In this document: positions 29,750-38,333 of the stretch, piece after piece
Layout: every line of letters starts with the position of its first letter
Numbering within the stretch: position 1 is the stretch's first letter
NCBI RefSeq assembly: GCF_003966975.1
Contig: NZ_AP018437.1
Span: forward strand, 3,162,001-3,226,000
Direction of reading: 5' to 3'
From: Pelolinea submarina
GTDB lineage: Bacteria > Chloroflexota > Anaerolineae > Anaerolineales > Anaerolineaceae
DNA: 64,000 nucleotides
Position numbers and translations under genes: made by a program
Notes under the pieces: generated by a model
What the model saw: the letters and a program-made list of their open reading frames with translations, nothing else
What the model was told of the DNA's origin: nothing
Database searches by the model: none

Positions 29750-30566
29750 GGTTGTTTTCCCGCTTGATTTGCTCGGCCAATTGTTGTTCCGCGAAACGCT
29801 TCACGCGGGCATGCATAACATAGTATTGGCGGCCGTCCTCAATTTTTTGTGGCTGCGGCTGCAGCGTACTGTCGCGCAGCCCGCGGATGCCTTCCAACAT
29901 TAGCTCCACCATGACCACTTCCAAACGTTCACGAATGGTATGGAAATCATCCTTGGGTTCGGTGGAAATGGTTCTCTTTAATATTATAGGGCCGCTGTCC
30001 ACACCCTTATCCATGAAATGCAAAGTGGCGCCAAATCCGATTGTGTCGATCGCATTTTCAGCCGAGGTCCATTCCACCACATCCATGCCGCGGTAAGGCG
30101 GCAGAATGCCGGTGTGGCAGTTCAGTACGCCCAATTTGGGCAGCGCCAGGATGTTGGCGCGAATCAAGCCACCGCCAGTGAAGGCAACCAGATCCGGTTG
30201 AACCTTTCGCAGCAGATCTTCGCTGGCCGGGTCGTTCAGGTCCTTGACCAGGCAGTAAGGGATATCCTTCGTTTGCGCGAAAGCCTTAAGCGATTGGATA
30301 TCCAGACTTTTCTCCTGCGCGAAACGGCTCAGATTGCGATTATCGGAATTGCGGAAGCGCGCGTCCCCCAACACGTATTTCTGATAGATTTTGCGCAGCA
30401 GGCGCGCGCCGTCGCGGCCGAATTCGCTGCGGAAACGCTTCAGGTTCCAGTGGCTGCGCACCACAATGGCTTCCAGGGATACGCCTTCGGTCTTGCTCAG
30501 CTCACCGGCCACCAGGCGCGCGTACAGGCTGTTATCGATGGGGGCAAAAAGGACAATTTTCAACAT
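29736..30566 (-). CDS. Formyltransferase-family protein (Fmt/GART/sugar formyltransferase-like)
   Basis: This protein of about 276 residues has the formyltransferase N-terminal fold. Its active-site Asn and His lie in LNCHTGILPPYRG and the later Asp in FMDKGVDSGPII. I start at the ATG ending at 30566, with AAGGAG 9 nt upstream; the open frame further up overlaps another gene. There is no Fmt C-terminal tRNA-binding domain, so tRNA is an unlikely substrate. A sugar or amine N-formylation is more likely. Confidence 0.8.
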   Translation of the reverse strand: MLKIVLFAPIDNSLYARLVAGELSKTEGVSLEAIVVRSHWNLKRFRSEFGRDGARLLRKIYQKYVLGDARFRNSDNRNLSRFAQEKSLDIQSLKAFAQTKDIPYCLVKDLNDPASEDLLRKVQPDLVAFTGGGLIRANILALPKLGVLNCHTGILPPYRGMDVVEWTSAENAIDTIGFGATLHFMDKGVDSGPIILKRTISTEPKDDFHTIRERLEVVMVELMLEGIRGLRDSTLQPQPQKIEDGRQYYVMHARVKRFAEQQLAEQIKRENNHGSE

Positions 30567-31198
30567 GCCAGCAGCTCCTTCGCGCTGAGTTCCTGTTCGG
30601 CTAAAGCCAACAGGAAACGCACATGAACAGCTTCCGAGTCCGTCCGTTGAGTGTGCTTCAGATACCATTCGTTCATCTTAAAGGCCGCGTTCAGAAAACG
30701 CAGGTCATGCCGGCGGCGGGCATAGCGGCTGAACAGGATGCTGACATCACTGCGTTCCAGCCACTGCGCCTCCTGCGGTAACTCCTGCGAGAATTTGCTC
30801 AGCGAAGCCTGGCGTTTAACCTCCACGTGCCGCAGCAAGTTCTCCATGAGTGAGTCGGCTTGCGTGCTGGTGCTGCTGATGCAGTCCAAATAGCTGCCGC
30901 AGCCGGGGCGCAGCACCCCGCGTGCGAAGCAATTCTCGACGGTTAAGTCTCCGAATTCTGCCATGGAGGGCTGGTTTTTTTCAAGCGCAGTCGGAGATCC
31001 GTACGTTTGCCAACCCAATTCGGCCATCAAATGTTCCAGCAAATGCAGGTCTTGACGGCTGTCCTGTGGAAATTCGCCGCTGCAGGCCAACCGGTGATAA
31101 CCTTCCTCAACAAGCGAACGTATCTCCGCGGCGCTCATCTCGCGGTCGACAGATTTTTCCAGCAGATCCAAAAAGCGGCTAAACTCATTTCCGGTCAA
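30560..31198 (-). CDS. Unknown protein in the overlapping five-gene operon
   Basis: I do not recognise this 212-residue protein. It is mostly helical in appearance, has no signal peptide or membrane segment, and carries a few scattered cysteines (FARGVLRPGCGSYLDC). It overlaps the propeller-like gene upstream by 14 nt and the formyltransferase start by 7 nt. It therefore belongs to the operon's pathway, but no function is suggested by the sequence. Confidence 0.7.
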   Translation of the reverse strand: MTGNEFSRFLDLLEKSVDREMSAAEIRSLVEEGYHRLACSGEFPQDSRQDLHLLEHLMAELGWQTYGSPTALEKNQPSMAEFGDLTVENCFARGVLRPGCGSYLDCISSTSTQADSLMENLLRHVEVKRQASLSKFSQELPQEAQWLERSDVSILFSRYARRRHDLRFLNAAFKMNEWYLKHTQRTDSEAVHVRFLLALAEQELSAKELLAC

Positions 31199-32246
31199 GG
31201 TCGTTTTCCTCTACGCTAATTTCAGCACGGATGCTGCAGCCATCCAACCCCACCAGGCCTTCCCCGCTCAGATACAGTTCATCCAGGCTGAGTTCGCCGG
31301 ACGGGCAGGAAATCACGCCATATTTAAAAACTTTGACCGGCCGCCAAAAATCCTTCTTGAATCCGAAAATTTGCTCCCAATGAAAAGCATCCCGGCTGAC
31401 CAGCACCGCACTTTCATTGCTCAGGATGCCCGGGCCTTTCTCCACAGTAGTAAAAGCCACATAAACACCTTCATTGGTCATGCAGCCGTACCAGGCGGAA
31501 CAGTCGATATTCTGCCCCACTTCCAATTTACCATTCTCACGGCTCATGCGGCAGGCATGATTCAACTCCAGGTTGCTGTCGGTCAGCCAATTGACGTGCT
31601 CCTTCGTAAAGAACAATGTCACCGCTCGCCAGATCTGGCTGCCGTCGCCATACAACTGCATACTGTTAAAGCCGTCTTCTGTGCGCACCAGGTGGCACTC
31701 ACCGGCAAAATCGCCCACCGCGGCCCAAAACGTATCGGGGTTATAGGGATCGGCAAAAATACCATGTACGTGACGCACGCCGGGCAGTTCGCAAGCCACA
31801 TCCCAGCTTTTTAGGTCCGGGGATACCCGCCAGATCTTGACCGGGACGCGTTCCGGGTTCATAAAATATTCGCCAAAGTAGATATTGCCCTGCGCATCCT
31901 CGCCAAACGAGCGATGCAGGACACTGTCGCCGTTGATCTGGAACAACGGTTGCAAACGTTCTCCCCGCAGCGCATAGGCCCAACCGCCGCGAATACCCAG
32001 TACATTTCTCAGGCGGTTGACGTACAGATTGCACTTATCCGCCCGCATGGCGCGCGCAGTGGGGCGCGACCAGTCAAACAGGTCGCGCGGGTAACTTCGC
32101 GGGAAAACACCCGCCGGTTCCCACGCTTCCCCGCGCTTGACCAGGATGCGCCGTTTGGCTGTCGCCCACAACTCTCCGTCCGCGCAGCGGTGATGGATGA
32201 TGGTGATGCGAGGGTATTTCTCGCGAATCTTAAATGTATATTTCAA
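31185..32246 (-). CDS. Beta-propeller-like (BNR/sialidase-type) protein of unknown function
   Basis: This 353-residue protein contains repeated blade-like stretches, several with Asp/Glu-Gly-Asn patterns (FGEDAQGNIYFGEYF, SRDAFHWEQIFGF, RTEDGFNSMQLYG). This resembles BNR/sialidase-type propellers. No signal peptide is apparent, so it may be cytoplasmic. It is the first gene of the minus-strand operon. An enzymatic or glycan-binding role is possible, but no catalytic set is evident. Confidence 0.6.
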   Translation of the reverse strand: MKYTFKIREKYPRITIIHHRCADGELWATAKRRILVKRGEAWEPAGVFPRSYPRDLFDWSRPTARAMRADKCNLYVNRLRNVLGIRGGWAYALRGERLQPLFQINGDSVLHRSFGEDAQGNIYFGEYFMNPERVPVKIWRVSPDLKSWDVACELPGVRHVHGIFADPYNPDTFWAAVGDFAGECHLVRTEDGFNSMQLYGDGSQIWRAVTLFFTKEHVNWLTDSNLELNHACRMSRENGKLEVGQNIDCSAWYGCMTNEGVYVAFTTVEKGPGILSNESAVLVSRDAFHWEQIFGFKKDFWRPVKVFKYGVISCPSGELSLDELYLSGEGLVGLDGCSIRAEISVEENDLDRK

Positions 32247-32473
32247 GGCTGGTTTACTGCTCCTGTGATTTTTATAGTTCTGTGCTAATTCTAACCGGAC
32301 TCATCCTATCCAACTATCCTGCTACGAATAGGAAACTCACGCTGTGCCTTCATGAACAGCCCGCATTGCTAACGATACAAAGTCCGGGAGGCATCCGATG
32401 CTTTACGCTTCAATTTATTCTAACATCCGCAGCCGGGTTTGCTTTAACTCCTGTATACTAATAAAAAAGTCGC

Positions 32474-34705
32474 ATGGCAGAGAAACCACTTCCATATCTC
32501 CCTGCCAGTCAGGGTTTGTACAATCCCCCTTTGGGTTTATTTCTGCCCGCCCTGCCCCAAGGGGTCATCGGCGCCTGGGCGACTGAAAACACTCCGCCGG
32601 GCAGCCTGATGCTTGATCCGTTAGGCGCCCATCCCCTCCTGGCAACCGAAGCAGCCGCTACCGGGCGGCGCGTATTGATGGCACGCAATAATCCCATCCT
32701 TTGGCTGATGCTGGAAACCATTTGCCGTGCGCCCGGCAGCAATCACTTATGGAAAGTGCTATCTCCGCTGCTCATCTCACGCCGGGCAGACGAATCCATG
32801 GAAGACCACCTGCGCGGGTTATATGCCACCCCCTGCGCCGGCTGCGGCCAGATGATTCAACCACAGGGCTTTGTGTGGGAGCGCGGCGGTAGGCAGCCAA
32901 TCAGCCGGGTTTACATTTGCCCGCACTGCGGTGACGAAGGCGAGCGTGAAATCAGCCCCTACGACCTGCAGAATTTGGAACGGCTGGGCAGCTTACGGCT
33001 GCATCGCGCGCGCGCCTCCCAACGGGTGCTGCAGGGCAGTGAATATGAACAGGCCAGCATCGAAGCCGCCCTGGACTGTTACCTGCCGCGGGCGCTGTAC
33101 GTTTGTATGTCCCTGTCCAACCGGATGGAACAGCTGGAATGGCGCAAGGAAGATAAGCTGCTCGTGCAAGCCATGCTGCTGCTGGTGTTTGACGATGCCA
33201 CCTCGCTGTGGCATTGGCCCGGCCGCGGCCAGTATCACTTTCAGTTGAGCGTGCCGGCCAAATTCCTGGAGAAAAACCTGTGGTTAAGCCTGGAAAGCGC
33301 CCCGGAAAGTTGGGGCCGTTATTCCACCCCCATCCCGATAACCTATTGGCCCAAGCTGCCCGATGATCGCGGCGGTATCTGTCTGTATAACCGGCGCCAG
33401 CCGGATAAAGGGAATTTATTCCAACAGGAAAATCCCGCGGCTGTCGTGTGTGTCTTTCCGCGCCCCAACCAGGCTTTTTGGACTTTGAGCGCCATGTGGT
33501 CGGGCTGGTTGTGGGGCCGCAAAGCGGTAACGCCTATGCGCAGCGCATTGACGCGCCGGCGCTATGATTGGCGCTGGTTTGCCCTGGCGCTGGAAGCCGC
33601 GCTGCGTGATCTGTGCGACGCAATCCCGGTGGATACTCCCATGTTCGGTCTGCTGCCCCAGGCGGCGCCCAACCACCTGCTGGGATTGCTGGCCGGTGCG
33701 CATGCCTCCGGTTTTGAGCTGGGCGGATTTGCCGCCAACCTGTCCGAAGAAGTGTATCAATGCCTGTGGCAGGCCGGTGAACCGGCTCCCAGCCCCAGCG
33801 GGCCGCAGATTCAATCCAACCTGCGCGCTTACATGCAGGCACGCGAAGAGCCCGTCCGGCTGCCCGCCATCATAAGCGACTACCTGGCAAGGCTGGCCAT
33901 GCAAAACAGCCTACCGGTTAACATCGAGAATTTGGAAGAGACCTATTTCAGTCAACTTCAGCAAGCCGTCAGCGACAGCCTGAAAAAGGGTGGATTCGCG
34001 CAAGAATACCCCACACCGGCCGGCGGCAGCAAATGGGGATTGGTAAACCAACCGGCAGAAGAAATGCCTTTAAGCGAACGATTGGAAATAGCCATACGCG
34101 ACAAGCTATGGGAGCAGCCTGACAGCCTGCTGCAGGAATTGGAATTGCACATTTTCCGCGGCCTGCCCGGACGCCTGACTCCTGAAACGGATGACCTGCG
34201 TTTGTGCCTGCAAAGCTATGCGGAAGAAGATGAAGATACGGCCTTTTTATTCCACCTGCGCGCCAATGAAGAGCGCGCTGTGCGCCAAGCCGACCGCAGC
34301 GAAATGGCCGCGCTGCTTGAAAAACGCGCGCGCAGCCTGGGGTTGGAATTCACGCTGGAAGATAATTGGGTAATGGAGTGGAAAAACGCTCAGGGGAAAG
34401 CACTGCACCGCTACTACCTGCTGAACAGTGCCATCTTCTCCGAACCGGTGCTCAACACCTCTGCAAACGACCCAATCCAAAAGGTCCTGGTTTTCCCCGG
34501 CAGCCGTTCGCGTTGGCTGCAGCACCGCCTGCAGGAAGATCCGCGCCTGAAAGCCGCGCTGGAAGCTGGCGGCTGGCATCTGATGAAGTACCGTTATCTG
34601 CGCTGGCTGGCTGCCCAGGAGGAAAATAGCCTGGAACGCTGGGAAAGCCTGCTGGACGGCGACCCACCCCTGGAAGAACCCTCCGACCAGTTCCAATTGT
34701 TCTAA
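32474..34705 (+). CDS. Large degenerate DNA-methylase-like protein with zinc-ribbon
   Basis: The N-terminal part of this 743-residue protein reads like a methyltransferase SAM motif I (LMLDPLGAHPLLATEAAATGRR, then a short acidic-site replacement). A four-cysteine zinc-ribbon follows: CAGC near residue 117 and CPHC near residue 150. A later block, FWTLSAMWSGWLWG, matches the region after the DPPY motif of DUF1156-type adenine methylases. The DPPY itself seems to be replaced by FPRPNQ. It may be a catalytically dead relative or an adaptor. No partner restriction gene is adjacent. No strong ribosome site precedes the ATG. Confidence 0.55.
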   Translation: MAEKPLPYLPASQGLYNPPLGLFLPALPQGVIGAWATENTPPGSLMLDPLGAHPLLATEAAATGRRVLMARNNPILWLMLETICRAPGSNHLWKVLSPLLISRRADESMEDHLRGLYATPCAGCGQMIQPQGFVWERGGRQPISRVYICPHCGDEGEREISPYDLQNLERLGSLRLHRARASQRVLQGSEYEQASIEAALDCYLPRALYVCMSLSNRMEQLEWRKEDKLLVQAMLLLVFDDATSLWHWPGRGQYHFQLSVPAKFLEKNLWLSLESAPESWGRYSTPIPITYWPKLPDDRGGICLYNRRQPDKGNLFQQENPAAVVCVFPRPNQAFWTLSAMWSGWLWGRKAVTPMRSALTRRRYDWRWFALALEAALRDLCDAIPVDTPMFGLLPQAAPNHLLGLLAGAHASGFELGGFAANLSEEVYQCLWQAGEPAPSPSGPQIQSNLRAYMQAREEPVRLPAIISDYLARLAMQNSLPVNIENLEETYFSQLQQAVSDSLKKGGFAQEYPTPAGGSKWGLVNQPAEEMPLSERLEIAIRDKLWEQPDSLLQELELHIFRGLPGRLTPETDDLRLCLQSYAEEDEDTAFLFHLRANEERAVRQADRSEMAALLEKRARSLGLEFTLEDNWVMEWKNAQGKALHRYYLLNSAIFSEPVLNTSANDPIQKVLVFPGSRSRWLQHRLQEDPRLKAALEAGGWHLMKYRYLRWLAAQEENSLERWESLLDGDPPLEEPSDQFQLF

Positions 34706-34765
34706 TTTTTTTTCGAGCGACTTTCCAAAGATGGAAAATCACCCCAACCTTCGCATCCATTGCTT

Positions 34766-34800
34766 GTCATCCTGAACCCCATCGGGACGAAGGATCTCGG
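34766..34800. repeat. Short REP-like inverted repeat
   Basis: GTCATCCTGA...GAAGGATCT, with arms ATCCT and AGGAT around a CG-rich centre, resembles a dispersed intergenic repeat common in several bacterial phyla. Only one copy is seen in this window. Confidence 0.4.
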
Positions 34801-34829
34801 CCAGATACGGTATATCCCAATGAATATCA

Positions 34830-34858
34830 TTGACAAATCAGTAATATTTGCATACAAT
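34830..34858 (+). promoter_or_regulatory. Near-consensus promoter of the TetR operon
   Basis: TTGACA (34830-34835) and TACAAT (34853-34858) are 17 nt apart, so the -35 is perfect and the -10 has one mismatch. The operators begin at the next base. Confidence 0.85.
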
Positions 34859-34886
34859 AGACCAGTTGGTCTAGACCGCTCGGTCT
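34859..34886. promoter_or_regulatory. Two abutting palindromic operators for the TetR regulator
   Basis: AGACCAGTTGGTCT (34859-34872) and AGACCGCTCGGTCT (34873-34886) are each inverted repeats with 6-bp arms and a 2-nt centre, joined head to tail with no gap. They cover the predicted transcription start, so the TetR protein encoded 16 nt downstream probably represses its own operon by binding here. Confidence 0.8.
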
Positions 34887-34902
34887 AATCGAAAGGAAAG
34901 CT

Positions 34903-35523
34903 ATGGAAAATACGGCAGAAATTGATTTTGAGAAAAAAGAAGAGCTTATAAAAGCCGCGCTGGATGAGTTCACGGAGAAAAACTTTTCCGAAGCTTCGCT
35001 CAACACAATCATCAAAAAAGCAGGCATCAGTAAGGGTTCTTTTTATTATCACTTTGAAAATAAAGAGGACTTATATCTCTATCTATTGAACCATGCGTTC
35101 AATGCCAAATGGGAGTTCATCCGCGCCAGAGGCGATCACAATCCGGCAACGCTTGAAAAAGATGATTTATTCGCAAAGATAAAAATCCAGGCGAGATTGG
35201 GAGCGGAATTTGCCGCTGCATATCCGCAATATTACCAGCTTGCCATGAAGTTCTCCTCGGAAAAAGGCCATGAAATTTACGACACAGCTTTAGACATGTT
35301 GGGAAATAAGTCTGAGAATATTTTCGATGAAATGGTAGAAGCCGCAATCAGGAATGGCAATATCAAAGATCATTTCTCAAGAGATTTTGTGGTGAAAATT
35401 CTGAGGTACCTGATTAACCATTTCAACGAGATATTTGACCACCAAGAGGGGATTGGACTTGATGAGTTGCTTGCCGATCTCGATAATTTTGTAGATTTTC
35501 TAAAATACGGATTAAGCCGTTAA
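34903..35523 (+). CDS. TetR family transcriptional regulator
   Basis: This 206-residue protein has an N-terminal helix-turn-helix (FSEASLNTIIKKAGISKGSFYYHF at about residues 29-52) and a divergent C-terminal ligand domain. AAAGGAAAG precedes the ATG. Promoter and operators directly upstream indicate autorepression. The next gene, a small membrane protein 28 nt downstream, is the likely co-regulated target. The inducer is unknown. Confidence 0.9.
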   Translation: MENTAEIDFEKKEELIKAALDEFTEKNFSEASLNTIIKKAGISKGSFYYHFENKEDLYLYLLNHAFNAKWEFIRARGDHNPATLEKDDLFAKIKIQARLGAEFAAAYPQYYQLAMKFSSEKGHEIYDTALDMLGNKSENIFDEMVEAAIRNGNIKDHFSRDFVVKILRYLINHFNEIFDHQEGIGLDELLADLDNFVDFLKYGLSR

Positions 35524-35551
35524 CTTAGAACCAGGAAAAGGAGATTAATTA

Positions 35552-36118
35552 ATGAATAATTCAAAAACGTTAGATAAGATTTTTGCGTTGGTGTTTGCTT
35601 TGTTGACAATAGCGTTGGTCATGCTGGCAATGTTTAACTCTGCATTTTTCAAGTGGGCTTTTGAACGCCATCAGAATATGATCAGTTGGTATCTCCGGCC
35701 GCTGGCCCTGATCCCATTCTGCTACTTCGCCTATAAACACAGCTGGTCAGGTATTTTTGGAACCGTCTTCTTTCTAATGACCAGCATGTTTTGGTTCCCC
35801 AAACCGGATTCTGTTTCCCCGCAAGCTATTCAGTTTTTGGCAGTAGAACAGGAATACCTTACCGGTGTTTGGGACCTTCCTAAGATTTTGACTAGCTTGC
35901 TGGTTCCATTTTCACTGGCCGCCCTGGCCTTCGCTTTCTGGAAAAGGAATATTTGGAGCGGTTTGCTCGTAGTCGCGTTAATGGCTATCGTAAAAGGGAT
36001 TTGGAGCCTTGCTGTTTCCGGAGAAGCCGGAAAATCCACAATGGGGCCGGTAATTCTTGGTGTGCTGATCTGTCCATTAATCTATTTAGGGTATAAGAAG
36101 CTGAAGAAAACAAATTAA
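35552..36118 (+). CDS. Small multi-pass membrane protein regulated with TetR
   Basis: This 188-residue protein has about five hydrophobic helices (for example ALVFALLTIALVMLA and SLLVPFSLAALAFAF). I recognise no family. It follows tetR after 28 nt with a strong AGGAG-type ribosome site, so it is probably controlled by the operators at 34859-34886. It might be a stress or efflux-type protein, but this is a guess. Confidence 0.75.
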   Translation: MNNSKTLDKIFALVFALLTIALVMLAMFNSAFFKWAFERHQNMISWYLRPLALIPFCYFAYKHSWSGIFGTVFFLMTSMFWFPKPDSVSPQAIQFLAVEQEYLTGVWDLPKILTSLLVPFSLAALAFAFWKRNIWSGLLVVALMAIVKGIWSLAVSGEAGKSTMGPVILGVLICPLIYLGYKKLKKTN

Positions 36119-36161
36119 TACAAGCCCTGGCACCTCATCATTCACTTTTATTAAAACAAAA

Positions 36162-36187
36162 AAGGTCCGGAATTTGCTCCGGACCTT
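36162..36187. terminator. Bidirectional terminator between the membrane protein and ptsI
   Basis: AAGGTCCGG and CCGGACCTT form a perfect 9-bp stem with an 8-nt loop. On the minus strand it is followed by a run of seven T, a strong end for ptsI. On the plus strand ATCTTTTT follows. Confidence 0.8.
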
Positions 36188-36193
36188 ATCTTT

Positions 36194-37930
36194 TTAGCTG
36201 ACCAATTCTGCGATGAAAGGAACCTGTTCTTTGACGAATTCTTGAATTTCCTGCGGAGTTTCCAATTGCAGTACTTTATCCGCCAACGCTTTCATTTCCT
36301 CCGCGTTCAGGCTTCGCAGGATCTGCTTGACGGTGGGAACCATGGGCGGGCTCATGCTGAACTCATCCAGACCGAGGCCCAACAGGATGGGCGTCGCCAG
36401 CGGTTCGCCGGCCAATTCGCCGCACATACCAACCCATTTATCTTCGGCGTGCGCGGCGTCGATGATCATCTTGATCAGACGCAGCACAGCCGGGTAAAAG
36501 GCATTGGACAGGCTGGCAACTTTGGGGTTGGTGCGGTCGGCCGCCATGGTGTATTGGCAGAGGTCATTGGTGCCAATCGAGAAGAAATCCACTTCTTTGG
36601 CCAATTGATCGGCCACAACAGCAGCGGACGGGATCTCGACCATGATGCCGATCTCGATATTCTCGGCACAGGGTTTGCCTTCAGCGCGCAGCTCCGCACG
36701 GCATTCTTCCAACACCTTGCGTGCGTCGCGTACTTCACTGGCTGTGGCAACCATGGGGAACATAATCTTCAAGTTGCGATCCACGCCCGCGCGCAATGCC
36801 GCGCGCAGTTGAGGTTTGAAGATATCCGGACGAACCAGGCATAAGCGCAGCGCGCGCTGGCCCAGGAAGGAGTTGCTCTCCGCTTCCAGGCCCATGTAGG
36901 GAATTTCTTTATCGCCGCCGACATCCAGCGTGCGCAGGACTACCGGCATTTGGCCGAACACATCCAAAATGGCGCGGTAAGCCTGATATTGTTCTTCTTC
37001 GGTCGGCAATGTGCTGCGTTCCAGGTAGAGGAACTCAGTGCGCAGCAGGCCAACACCTTCGGCGCCGTTTTGCACCGAACTGTGCGCGCCTTCCACGTTG
37101 CCAATATTGGCAACCACTTCCACCTGACGGCCGTCTAAAGTCAAGGCAGCCTCATGAGCATGCTTCATGGAAGCATCGCGCATGGTCTTGGCAGTCTCGA
37201 TCCGTTTTTCATAATCCTGAATCGCATTTTCAGTTGGGGAAAGGATAACCTGGCCTTTGGTACCATCCAGGATCATTGTTGAACCGGTGGTTTGGGCAAG
37301 CACTTCATCGCCCGCGCCTGATACTGCGGGAATACCAAGTCCGCGTGCCAGAATAGCCGTATGAGAAGTGGCGGAACCGCGAGCCGTACAGAAACCAACC
37401 ACCAGACTCTTATCCAGTAAAACAGTGTCGGACGGAGTCAGATCGTCCGCAACGATGATAGAAGGTGCTTTTAAACTCGCCGTTGGCGATTCAGCCACAC
37501 CTAATAAAATTCGCAGCACCCGGTTACCGACATCCATAATGTCAGTGGCGCGTGCTGCGAAGTATTCATCTGCCATGGCTGCCATCATGTTAGAAAATGT
37601 TTGCGCAGTCTCTTTCATGGCAAAATCGGCACTGCAATGTTCTGTTTCGATCTTCTTCTTTACTTCTGATAGGAGTTCGGGGTCTTCCAGGATCATCAGG
37701 TGAGCCTGGAAAATCTCTGCGTCGGCCTTGCTGGCTTCTGTTAATGCTTTTTCGTAGATACTGGAAATCTGGTCTTTGGCAATCTGAATGGCCTCTTCCA
37801 GCCGCTTTATTTCTTTCTGCGAATCATCAACTTTGCATTCAGCTACAATTAATTCCTGTCGCAAAAACTGGAAAACCGGGCCGATGCAAATTCCGCGAGA
37901 TGCGGGAATGCCCGATAAGGTCTTCATCAA
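36194..37930 (-). CDS. ptsI: Phosphoenolpyruvate-protein phosphotransferase (PTS enzyme I)
   Basis: This 578-residue enzyme transfers phosphate from PEP to HPr. The N-terminal part holds the active-site histidine His190 in ATSHTAILARG. The C-terminal PEP-binding barrel has the signatures LRTEFLYLER, IMFPMVA and FFSIGTNDLCQY. It overlaps ptsH by 4 nt. No EII sugar permease is in the window, so the pair may serve a distant PTS, for example one acting in dihydroxyacetone phosphorylation or regulation. Confidence 0.96.
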   Translation of the reverse strand: MMKTLSGIPASRGICIGPVFQFLRQELIVAECKVDDSQKEIKRLEEAIQIAKDQISSIYEKALTEASKADAEIFQAHLMILEDPELLSEVKKKIETEHCSADFAMKETAQTFSNMMAAMADEYFAARATDIMDVGNRVLRILLGVAESPTASLKAPSIIVADDLTPSDTVLLDKSLVVGFCTARGSATSHTAILARGLGIPAVSGAGDEVLAQTTGSTMILDGTKGQVILSPTENAIQDYEKRIETAKTMRDASMKHAHEAALTLDGRQVEVVANIGNVEGAHSSVQNGAEGVGLLRTEFLYLERSTLPTEEEQYQAYRAILDVFGQMPVVLRTLDVGGDKEIPYMGLEAESNSFLGQRALRLCLVRPDIFKPQLRAALRAGVDRNLKIMFPMVATASEVRDARKVLEECRAELRAEGKPCAENIEIGIMVEIPSAAVVADQLAKEVDFFSIGTNDLCQYTMAADRTNPKVASLSNAFYPAVLRLIKMIIDAAHAEDKWVGMCGELAGEPLATPILLGLGLDEFSMSPPMVPTVKQILRSLNAEEMKALADKVLQLETPQEIQEFVKEQVPFIAELVS

Positions 37931-38211
37931 TCTTCTCCGAAATTATTCTTAACCAGCTCGGCGAGTACTTCAACCGCCTGCGCTTCATCTTCCCCATCAG
38001 CCTTGATGGTGATGTCCATTCCCTGGAAGACGCCTAATGTCAGAACACCCAAGATTGATTTAGCGTTTGCTTCCCGCAGTTCTTTCGTATCCGGATCCTT
38101 GCACGAAACCTGGATATTGGAAGAATATTTCGCGGCAGCTTGAACGAACAATGATGCTGGTCTGGCATGTAGTCCTACCTTATTATTGACCATTACTGTT
38201 GTTTCTTTCAT
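37927..38211 (-). CDS. ptsH: Phosphocarrier protein HPr
   Basis: This 94-residue protein has the phosphorylation site His15 in GLHARPAS. It also keeps Ser52 in AKSILGV, the place of the regulatory Ser46 of Gram-positive HPr. ATG 38211 is the start: GGAG lies 10 nt upstream, and the earlier TTG at 38226 overlaps that site. It is coupled to ptsI by a 4-nt overlap. No HPr kinase gene is seen nearby. Confidence 0.95.
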   Translation of the reverse strand: MKETTVMVNNKVGLHARPASLFVQAAAKYSSNIQVSCKDPDTKELREANAKSILGVLTLGVFQGMDITIKADGEDEAQAVEVLAELVKNNFGED

Positions 38212-38271
38212 GCACACACACTCCAATATTTTTTTATCGAGCTAACGAACGGCTCGTATGTACCAGACATT

Positions 38272-38296
38272 AAAAAAAACCGCATAGTTCCTGCGG
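38272..38296 (-). terminator. Terminator after the PBP gene (minus strand)
   Basis: Reading the minus strand, CCGCA pairs with TGCGG over a 7-nt loop and is followed by eight T. The stem is short but the T-run is good. It lies beyond the PBP stop. Confidence 0.6.
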
Positions 38297-38333
38297 GTGA
38301 TAATTTTATCACGGTTGCGAAAGAATGGGATTC

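Noticed and set aside
29736-30668. Longer start for the formyltransferase at 30668
   Set aside because: The extra 34 residues are not formyltransferase-like and overlap the upstream gene heavily; the ATG at 30566 has AAGGAG at good spacing.
36242-36844. Open frame antisense to ptsI
   Set aside because: It is a shadow of the well-defined ptsI gene, with composition typical of a complementary-strand frame and no ribosome site.
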